In this document: piece by piece, positions 34,001-39,981 of the stretch | Layout: each line of letters opens with the position of its first letter | How positions within the stretch are numbered: position 1 is the first letter of the stretch | Assembly: GCA_040902885.1 (NCBI GenBank) | Contig: JBBDWK010000002.1 | Location: forward strand, 1-64,000 | Direction: 5' to 3' | Length of the DNA stretch: 64,000 bases | Origin: JBBDWK01 sp040902885 | GTDB taxonomy: Bacteria > Acidobacteriota > Terriglobia > Bryobacterales > Bryobacteraceae | Notes under the pieces: generated by a model | What the model saw: only the letters and a program-made list of their open reading frames with translations | What the model was told of the DNA's origin: nothing | Database searches by the model: none | Made by a program: the position numbers and the translations under genes

Positions 34001-34497
34001 GCCAGGTTCGTGATGTTGCGGCCGTTCAGAGGCAGGTCGACCACGCGCTTGTTCTCGACGACCGAGCCGATGGAGGCGTCGTCGGTCTGGAGAGCGACCG
34101 CCGATGCGGCCACCTCAATCCTCTCCGTGACGTCGCCGATTTGCAGCATGAAGTTGACGCGCGCTTTCTGCTGAATCTCGACGCGCAGTCCGGTCACCGT
34201 CGAAGAGCGGAACCCCTGAGACTCGCAGTGGACGCTGTACACCCCCACCTCGATCAGCGGAAACGTGTACTCCCCCGATTGATTCGTGGCGGCCGTGCGC
34301 GTTTCACCCGTCGCGATGCGCCTGATGGTGACAGTCGCTCCAGGAATGACGGCTCCGGTCGAATCGGCAACGCGTCCCAGGATTTCGGTGGATGACGTTT
34401 GTCCGCTGAGCCGGTGCGAGGGAATTCCGATGGCGAGCACAAGTGCAAGAATAAGAAATCTGCGGTATACAAAGAAATTCAAGAGATGCCGTGGCAT
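31039..34497 (-). CDS. Oar-like TonB-dependent receptor
   Basis: A 1152-aa outer-membrane receptor with the same architecture as the gene at 157-3780: signal peptide (about 1-33), CarboxypepD_reg sandwich (ILGRVADSTGAVIPGATVTI), plug (VVDLPLNGRNITNLAVMSPGV, a strongly conserved Oar block) and a barrel ending LKLYF with C-terminal Phe. It is the first gene of a tightly packed operon with the propeller-metallohydrolase, the C45 acyltransferase and the class V aminotransferase, so it probably imports the substrate these periplasmic enzymes process. The ATG at 34497 stands about 66 bases from the divergent CxxCH gene. Confidence 0.93.
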   Translation of the reverse strand: MPRHLLNFFVYRRFLILALVLAIGIPSHRLSGQTSSTEILGRVADSTGAVIPGATVTIRRIATGETRTAATNQSGEYTFPLIEVGVYSVHCESQGFRSSTVTGLRVEIQQKARVNFMLQIGDVTERIEVAASAVALQTDDASIGSVVENKRVVDLPLNGRNITNLAVMSPGVQFGSRTGAADGQGGFPIPGTGISVIANGQREINQSVTIDGVEAIMPLYNHTAFTPSVDAVEEFKVLTSSYSAEFGQGAGAHIQVTMKGGTNELHGTVFNFLRNEKLDAETYFLNFERPEGAARLPKDRLRRNQFGAFIGGPIIKNKTFWSFNYEGRRQMSESVETAWWPNQDFRQGDFSALLTPAINPTTGNPFRQPIVIYDAVTGQPFPGNRIPASRLHQGTQNVLQDYLPLPDFQQADILDFTARRPVPVPIDSNQYFGRVDHNFSERDRVFGRINIDRSDWRRNNINPNFPDHLYSRSWNLATQWLHVFSPAVINELRFGTNYWGDEFLNPRSETDFDPDVLGIGQFRVATDNNRKLTPLETGIPRIGFTIGDSEGRFDDTYNYQIANSLSWTKAKHSLKIGFQYNRVTLDRFAANLSRGSLSFGANESGFAFASLLLGLPTQAQTAEGLPSVNLRQNRGAIYITDDWRVTSKLTVNMGFRWDYYGNSVDKFGQLRTPDFGHRAPLFIGPNGEQIPTIYPASVRTDEAKTKIWDQSPGFFQPRLGIAYRPMEKWVVRMGAGQFSSVQLLVNTSHLNLVPPLSGFQQLNAVTDPATTVPVTANGRTFNVQTRRFRDGIRPLTLDDPFSGGQTRSTPLSIRFMPHDRRDSDVWQWSFDIQRELPYSTALTIGYVGSKNTHVPNNDGVFNQAEPSTDTNFQPRRRFPYIYDPAQPEKGIQDLGPVSYYGTFGSGFYHGLQAKLEKRYSNGISYGVSYTFSKAHGDGEDGANEGSGLQNIFDRLGSRGRRAFDQRHAAMFHWVWTIPFGRSLTGVPGAVLKGWQTNGIVTLRSGFPFTPTSGADLNTGGGDIRPDRLADGSLENASRKLWFDPSAFQRVTCNIPSRPDLCHFGNSGRNILDTPGQRNLDFSAFKNFQVTERFSLQFRTELFNALNTPYFGAPNNLSFAGLNSVIPDGPRVGEIRSLRTSMRVVQLALKLYF

Positions 34498-34563
34498 GAG
34501 GTCCTCATTATTGTCCCTGATGGGGGGAGCATATCATAGAGCTCTCTCCAACTTCATTGCGGG

Positions 34564-35538
34564 GTGGGTAAGGTGTTCGATCGCCGTCAATTTCTGCGCG
34601 CCGCAAGCCTGACGGCTCTTGTGTCGATCGCTCCTCACGCCCGCGCGCAGACTACGCCGGAAGTCCGCGCGCTTGCCTACCTGGCGCAAGAAGTTCCTGC
34701 ATGGTCGGCCGAAAATCGATGTTTTTCCTGTCACAATAACGGCGATGCCGCGCGCGCTCTATATGCCGCCCACCGGCTCGGCTGGCGGGTGCCACGGCAG
34801 GCGCTGAGCGACACCACGGATTGGCTGGCCCAGCCTTCCCAATGGGAGAGCAACCGGGGCGATCCCCAGTTCAGCGATAAGAAGCTGGCGCGCCTCCAGT
34901 TTGCCGCCGCGCTTGCGGAAGCGCTCGAGGCGGGCTGGCTGAACGACCGTGCCGCGTTGGGCCAGGCGGCGAGTTTGCTGGTGAAAGACCAGCAGCCGGA
35001 CGGCTCCTGGCAGGTAGACGCCGAAGCCTCTATCGGCTCTCCGGTCACTTACGGCGCCGCGCTCGCCACTGCCACGGCGCGTCGGGTGCTTGCGGGCTTG
35101 CCAGATGCGCAATTACAAAAGGCCGCCGCGCGCGCCGATGCATGGCTGCTGGCCGCTCCATTGCTCTCCGTGCTGGACGCCGCGGCAATCCTGACAGCCC
35201 TCGGCCCCGATCGTTCCGAGAAACGGCGCGAATGCCTGGCATTTATCCGGAGCGCGCAGTCGAGCGATGGCGGCTGGGGACCACGCGCTCACGCGCCGCC
35301 GGAGCCGTTTGACACGGCCATGGTATTACTGGCGCTGGCGAACCTTCGTGGAGCGCCCGAGACTGCGAGTCTCATCGATCGAGGCCGTGCATGGCTGGTT
35401 GGCAGCCAGTTGCCGTCGGGAGGCTGGCCGGGAACCACGCGCCCGCCTGGAGGCCAGAGCTACGCGCAGCACATTTCCACCACGGGATGGGCCACGCTGG
35501 CGCTGCTTCGGACAGCCGGGCGCCCGCCGGCGCGGTAG
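34564..35538 (+). CDS. Tat-exported protein with CxxCH motif and prenyltransferase/squalene-cyclase-type repeats
   Basis: A 324-aa protein starting at GTG 34564 (GTG 34573 is an alternative). It has a Tat-like leader (DRRQFLRAASLTALVSI ... ARAQ). NRCFSCHNNGDA near residue 55 contains a C-x-x-C-H heme c-binding motif. The rest is alpha-alpha barrel repeats of the squalene-hopene/prenyltransferase type (LLVKDQQPDGSWQVD, IRSAQSSDGGWGPRA, LVGSQLPSGGWPG, each with the QxxxGxW core). The DxDD catalytic motif of cyclases is not seen, so it is unlikely to be a terpene cyclase; binding or redox tethering is more likely. Followed 43 bases later by the MBL-fold gene. Confidence 0.7.
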   Translation: MGKVFDRRQFLRAASLTALVSIAPHARAQTTPEVRALAYLAQEVPAWSAENRCFSCHNNGDAARALYAAHRLGWRVPRQALSDTTDWLAQPSQWESNRGDPQFSDKKLARLQFAAALAEALEAGWLNDRAALGQAASLLVKDQQPDGSWQVDAEASIGSPVTYGAALATATARRVLAGLPDAQLQKAAARADAWLLAAPLLSVLDAAAILTALGPDRSEKRRECLAFIRSAQSSDGGWGPRAHAPPEPFDTAMVLLALANLRGAPETASLIDRGRAWLVGSQLPSGGWPGTTRPPGGQSYAQHISTTGWATLALLRTAGRPPAR

Positions 35539-35567
35539 TCTGAACTCCAATCCATGGCAGTATCGCG

Positions 35568-35573
35568 TAGAAT
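35568..35573 (+). promoter_or_regulatory. Candidate -10 box of the MBL-fold gene
   Basis: TAGAAT, 8 bases before ATG 35582, without a ribosome binding site in between. Confidence 0.3.
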
Positions 35574-35581
35574 GTCTGCTC

Positions 35582-37189
35582 ATGGCCCAACGAATATGGA
35601 TCTTGCTTGTCCTGCCAGCGCTGATGGCGGGGCGGGCCGCGGCTCAGCTCGCGCCCGGTTACGTCGATCCCGAGCCCGTCTTGCGCGCCGCCGCCAAGGC
35701 CATCGGGACCGGCAAGCTGAAGTGCGTGACCATCGCGGGCACAGGTTATTCCGGAGCGGTGGGCCAGCAGAAGGAATCCGGATGGAATGTCGATTGGCCA
35801 CGCGGAGAAGCGCTGACCAATTACACGCGCACCATGAATTGGGAAGCCAAGACTTCGAAGGAGGAGTTCGATCGTAAGCCCGGACTCAATCCTGCGTCGT
35901 GGAAGTACGGTACTGGTTGGAAAGGTGGAACGCCGCTCCAGCAGCACTCGCGCCAGATATTCGCGGTGAACGGAAAGTATGGCTGGCATATCGACGGTCC
36001 GGACGGTAAACCAGTCCCCGCGCCGCCTGAGGATGCCGACCGCTGGCAGCTCGATCTTTGGATGAATCCGCACGGCTTTCTCAAAGCCGCGAGGCAGCCC
36101 GGAGCGAATCCGAAGGCCGTCTGGCGATGGGAGCTCGGCGAATCCGGCCGCGACGGCCCCACCACCATCCCGGAGAAAATGACCATTGTGTCGATTACCG
36201 TGCTCGGCAAGTACCGTGTGGACGCCACCATCAACAAGGAGAATATGCTCCAGCGCATCCACACCTGGATTCCCGATCCCGTCCTTGGCGACATGAATTA
36301 CGAGCACGAATTCACCAACGCGAGCTATATCGATATCGGAAATGGCGTGAAGTTCCCGACCGTTTGGCATCACCACGACGGCTGGGACGACAACTTTGGG
36401 GCGCAGAGCGTGACCGCCGGGCACAACGGTTTTGGCGGCGACTTCAAGAACATCACGGCGAACGCATGCCCCGATCCACTGCTCATCCCCGAGTCGGTCC
36501 TCCGGGCCGCATTTCCCGTTCGTGTGGAGGCGCAAAAGCTCGCGGACGGTGTGTATCTCCTCGGCGGCGCATCGCACAACAGCGTGGCTATCGAGTTCAA
36601 GGATTACATTGCGGTAGTGGAAGCGCCTCTGGATGAACGGAGGAACCTTGCAGTCATCGAGGAGATCGTCAAGCTAATCCCGAATAAGCCCATTCGCTTC
36701 CTCCTCAATACCCATCAACATTTCGATCATATCGGCGGTCTCCGCACCTACATGCACATCGGCGCCACCATCATTACGCATTGGAAAAACTTTGAGTTCT
36801 ACAGCCGCGATGTTCTCAACTATGCGCCGCGAACCTTGGATCCCGATATGCTGTCGCTGTGGCCGCCAACTGAAGTAGCGGAAGGTTATCAATACGAGAC
36901 CGTCCGTGAGAACTACACGCTCAGCGACGGAACCCGGAGCATGCACATCTCCTACGTGCAGCCGCTGACGCACGTGGAAGGTATGTTGATGGCCTATCTG
37001 CCGAAGGAGAAGATTGTCATCGAAGCCGATCTGTACGACCAGTCCCCAGGGAACGCCACTCCAACGGCGGCGAATCGGACTTTCTACAGTCACGTGCAAA
37101 GACTGGGCCTGGATGTGGCAACTATTGTGCCTATCCACGGGCGCGCCGTTCCGTGGAGCGATTTCGTGAAGTTTATCGGCGGGCGATGA
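35582..37189 (+). CDS. Secreted metallo-beta-lactamase-fold hydrolase with long N-terminal domain
   Basis: A 535-aa exported protein (signal peptide about 1-22, ending AAAQ). Residues about 23-315 form a domain I cannot name. The C-terminal part is an MBL-fold hydrolase: NTHQHFDHIGG gives the H-x-H-x-D-H zinc block, PLTHVEGMLMAYLP the third His, VIEADLYD the bridging Asp and VPIHGRAVPW the last His. Both zinc sites look complete. Such enzymes include quinoprotein relay/SoxH-like and other esterase or thiolesterase families; it is not a recognisable lactamase. I chose the ATG at 35582 from the signal peptide; longer reading runs into the preceding gene. Confidence 0.82.
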   Translation: MAQRIWILLVLPALMAGRAAAQLAPGYVDPEPVLRAAAKAIGTGKLKCVTIAGTGYSGAVGQQKESGWNVDWPRGEALTNYTRTMNWEAKTSKEEFDRKPGLNPASWKYGTGWKGGTPLQQHSRQIFAVNGKYGWHIDGPDGKPVPAPPEDADRWQLDLWMNPHGFLKAARQPGANPKAVWRWELGESGRDGPTTIPEKMTIVSITVLGKYRVDATINKENMLQRIHTWIPDPVLGDMNYEHEFTNASYIDIGNGVKFPTVWHHHDGWDDNFGAQSVTAGHNGFGGDFKNITANACPDPLLIPESVLRAAFPVRVEAQKLADGVYLLGGASHNSVAIEFKDYIAVVEAPLDERRNLAVIEEIVKLIPNKPIRFLLNTHQHFDHIGGLRTYMHIGATIITHWKNFEFYSRDVLNYAPRTLDPDMLSLWPPTEVAEGYQYETVRENYTLSDGTRSMHISYVQPLTHVEGMLMAYLPKEKIVIEADLYDQSPGNATPTAANRTFYSHVQRLGLDVATIVPIHGRAVPWSDFVKFIGGR

Positions 37190-37311
37190 ACGCGAGCCGG
37201 TAATTCGGAGCTTTCATGGTGATAATCGCGTCGTGCAGGTGACTCTGCCGCAGGCCCACCCGACGGTTTCCTGGCTTGCTTGTTTGATGCGCCTCCTCGT
37301 TTTCCCACTTA

Positions 37312-37432
37312 GAAACTTGTTGAAAAAGCCCTGCCGAGGGTCAGGGTCGCAAGCGAAAACCGCCTGCGCCACACATGTCCTCAATACGTTACGTGGCGTG
37401 GGCTTCAGCCCGCGAGGCTTTTTCAAGAAGTT
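37312..37432. mobile_element. MITE-like element with 17-bp terminal inverted repeats
   Basis: The left end reads AACTTGTTGAAAAAGCC (37313-37329) and the right end, reverse complemented, AACTTCTTGAAAAAGCC (37416-37432): 16 of 17 bases match. CTTAG occurs immediately outside at 37307-37311 and 37433-37437, as a 5-bp target duplication would. About 120 bases long with no coding capacity, so any movement would need a transposase encoded elsewhere. The right junction supplies the TAA stop of the TIR-NLR gene. Confidence 0.6.
37397..37423 (+). terminator. Hairpin plus T-run inside the MITE-like element
   Basis: CGTGGGC-TTCA-GCCCGCG forms a 7-bp stem with one G-T pair (37397-37414), followed by AGG, C and TTTTT (37419-37423). 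It could act as an intrinsic terminator for the MBL-fold gene ending at 37189. Confidence 0.45.
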
Positions 37433-37433
37433 C

Positions 37434-39942
37434 TTAGGCCCCCGTCGAACGGTCGCGTATCTCAGAGAGCATCTGCCGGATCTTGTGCTGGCTCCCGGCG
37501 AGTGTTGCCGGATCGGCTTCCAGGAGCCACACCAGGTTTTCCGCCAGGACTCCTCCGGCGGCGCTGGTATCTCCGCTGTCGACAAGTGTTTGAAACAGGT
37601 TCCACGCACTGATGCTCGTGTCGGGGTGCTCCTCGCCCAGCAGCCGCCGGCGGGCCCCCAGCACGTGCTCCTCAAGCTTCCGCGCCCCCGCCAGGTCCCC
37701 TTGCGCGTACACCGTTCCCGCCAGGTTGTTCATCGCGGTCAGCGTGTCGGGGTGCTCCTCGCCCAGCAGCCGCCGGCTGGTCCCCAGCACCTGCTCCTGA
37801 AGCTTCCGCGCCCCCGCCAGGTCCCCTTGCGCTTGCCGCGTCTGCGCCAGGTTGTTCATCGCCGTCAGCGTGTCGGGGTGCTCCTCGCCCAGCAGCCGCC
37901 GGCGGGCCTCCAGCACCTGCTCCTGAAGCTTCCNNNNNNNNNNNNNNNNNNNNNNNNNNNNNNNNNNNNNNNNNNNNNNNNNNNNNNNNNNNNNNNNNNN
38001 NNNNNNNNNNNNNNNNNNNNNNNNNNNNNNNNNGGGCCTCCAGCACCTGCTCCTGAAGCTTCCGCGCCCCCGCCAGGTCCCCTTGCGCTTGCCGCGTCTG
38101 CGCCAGGTTGTTCATCGCCCATAGCGTGTCGGGGTGCTCCTCGCCCAGCAGCCGCCGGCGGGCCTCCAGCACCTGATCAAAAAGCTTCCGCGCCCCGCTG
38201 TAGCTACCCCGTTCGTAATCGTGCCTTCCGACCCACTCCGCTACCTTCGCCTCCTCCAGGCTGGAGATGCCGCCCGAGAGGATGTGCCGCGCGTGAAGCA
38301 TCTCCCTTGCTACCTCCGGGTGCCGGCGAATATCAGCCACGACCTCAAGAAGGCTGCTTAACCCCTGCGCGGCGGCCAATCGGAGGAGTGCGGTCCGTTC
38401 GTCTTTGCCCGTGCGATACCGGATCGTCCGGCTCACCAGAGTATGCACAATGCGGGCATCGTCCCCCTGTTTCGCGCAGAGCCCAAGCGAATCCGCTTGG
38501 TCGAGCGCGCGAAGCACGCGCCGGCCATCCTGGGCATGTGAATCGACCCTGCCGAACGCCGCCGCCACCAGTCTCACGGGTATCGCATCCACCGCCAGCA
38601 CGGACGCCAGGCGCAGGAAGTCCATCCCCTCCTCGCCCAGGAGCCGCATGCTCTTGAGCAGCGTGCCGCTGATGCTTCGTTCGTGCCCAGTCGGCAGGCT
38701 CTCCCGCAATTCCGCGCCAAACTCCAAGGCATCCTTATCGGGTTTGCCCAGCTCGTCCAAATACTGCCGGAAGCTCTGGATGCCCTTGGCCAGGAAGCTG
38801 CCGGCAACTTCGATCGCCAGCGGGTGATTTCCCAGCTCCGCGGCGATCCCCCTGGCGGCCTCTTCTTCCGCACTGCCCTCCGGTACGCGGTGGCCGGTGA
38901 GCAGTTGCCAGGATTCGGTATCGTTCAGCACTTCAAGGTCCAGGTGACTGCCGAACGCCCCATACTCCGTGCCGCGCGTTGTGATGAGTGTGGAGGCGCC
39001 GCCCCACTGCGCGTTCCAGCGCCTCTCGATCTCTTCCCGTTCGAGTCCCGAGGGAAGATCGTCCACGATCCACAAGAAGGGCTGGCGGTTTTCCGCAAGT
39101 TTACGCCAGAAAGCGCTCTCCAACTGCTCCGGCGTCAGACCCTCCACCTGCACCCCTACGCGCACGGCGAAACCTTGGACCTGGTCCTGCCGCAGGGCTT
39201 CGCGAGACTGGGCATCGAGGGGACCCTTCGTGTCATCGTTACCGTAGGCGTTCAGCCAGAAGACCCCGCCCGGGTAGGCCGCCCCGAACAGGATGGCGTA
39301 CTCGCGGGCCAGCAGGCTCTTGCCATTGCCGCCCAAACCACGCACCTGCGCCGCCGCCTGGCCAAACACTCCCGTGACGATGCTCATCCGGTTGGCGGTA
39401 AGCTGTCCGTGCAAATCCCACATGGCGCGCACGCGGCCCACAAACCGCGGCGCGCCCACTGGGGCCATGCCGTGGTAGTGGGGCATCACGGGAGCCGCGG
39501 CGCCCGCCAGTGTTGTCTTGAGAGAACTCACGTGCCCGCGGATCTTCCCGGCCAATGCGGCGAACGCCCCGTCTGTTCGAGCCCAACCCATCGACTGCTG
39601 TTCCGCAAGCAGCTTGGGAAGATGGTCGAACGTGGTCTCCGGGTTAATCGCCAGCACACGTTCGTACGGCTGCTCCCCCATCAACTGCGCAGTGAGCCAC
39701 GCGGCTGTGATCTCCTGCTGGCACGGCCGGCTGAGCGGGTAGCTCGATGAGTAGAGGGCAACCAACACTTTCGAGGCGGCCAGCCCGCGGCGGATCTCCG
39801 GCGTGATGGCGGCGTTATCGGGCAGGTCAGTTGTGTCGCGCCACACTCGCAACCCGGCCACATCGAGAGCGTCGAGCAGCGCCTGGGCCCGCGCCAGGTC
39901 CGCGCGCCGGTAGCTGAAGAATATGTCGCAGCTCTCGCTCAA
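37434..39942 (-). CDS. TIR-NB-ARC-TPR protein (bacterial NLR-like), interrupted by assembly gap
   Basis: A multidomain STAND protein read across a 100-N gap. The TIR domain (about 1-135) starts CDIFFSYRRADLARAQ and has SRPCQQEITAAW with the S-x-x-C-x-x-E pattern, Glu77 being the likely NADase residue. The NB-ARC ATPase has Walker A GLGGNGKS (about 202-209), Walker B FLWIVDDLP (about 289-297), LITTRG with the sensor Arg, and GNHPLAIEVAGSFL. A helical/winged region leads to kinesin-light-chain-type 42-residue TPRs (RRLLGEEHPDTLTAMNNLA). It starts with TTG at 39942, with no good ribosome binding site. The reading frame differs by one either side of the gap because the Ns are a placeholder. Such proteins sense invaders and deplete NAD; the trigger is unknown. 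Confidence 0.85.
37621..38170 (-). repeat. 126-bp TPR-encoding tandem DNA repeats with gap
   Basis: The phrase TCGGGGTGCTCCTCGCCCAG (plus-strand sense) recurs at 37621, 37747, 37873 and 38129. The first three are exactly 126 bases apart. From 37873 to 38129 is 256, four more than two periods, because 100 Ns were inserted. Adjacent units differ at only a handful of positions, which points to recent duplication or gene conversion and explains the assembly break. Confidence 0.9.
37934..38033. other. Assembly gap (100 N)
   Basis: A run of 100 undetermined bases inside the TPR array. By repeat phase the true length should be 96 bases plus a multiple of 126. Confidence 0.98.
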
Positions 39943-39943
39943 A

Positions 39944-39979
39944 GTACATCAGTGATACTACATTACAGCTAAAATGTAC
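39944..39979. promoter_or_regulatory. Inverted repeat and -10 box in the NLR/esterase divergent gap
   Basis: The 39 bases between the two divergent start codons contain GTACAT (39944-39949) and ATGTAC (39974-39979), a perfect 6-bp inverted repeat 24 bases apart. TAAAAT (39970-39975) lies 6 bases before ATG 39982, and ATACTA (39955-39960) reads TAGTAT toward the NLR gene. One protein bound across the repeat could affect both genes. Confidence 0.35.
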
Positions 39980-39981
39980 GC

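Noticed and set aside
34564..35538. Terpene or squalene-hopene cyclase
   Set aside because: It is half the usual size, lacks DxDD and carries an export signal and a heme motif.
35582..37189. The MBL-fold gene as a beta-lactamase
   Set aside because: The zinc motif is general to the superfamily and the 290-residue N-terminal domain and DHIGG context do not match class B lactamases.
37934..38033. A frameshift in the NLR gene
   Set aside because: The frame change coincides with 100 placeholder Ns and is explained by a wrong gap length.
37621..38170. Regular repeats that could be mistaken for a CRISPR array
   Set aside because: The unit is 126 bases, without spacers, and translates to kinesin-light-chain-type TPRs in one frame.
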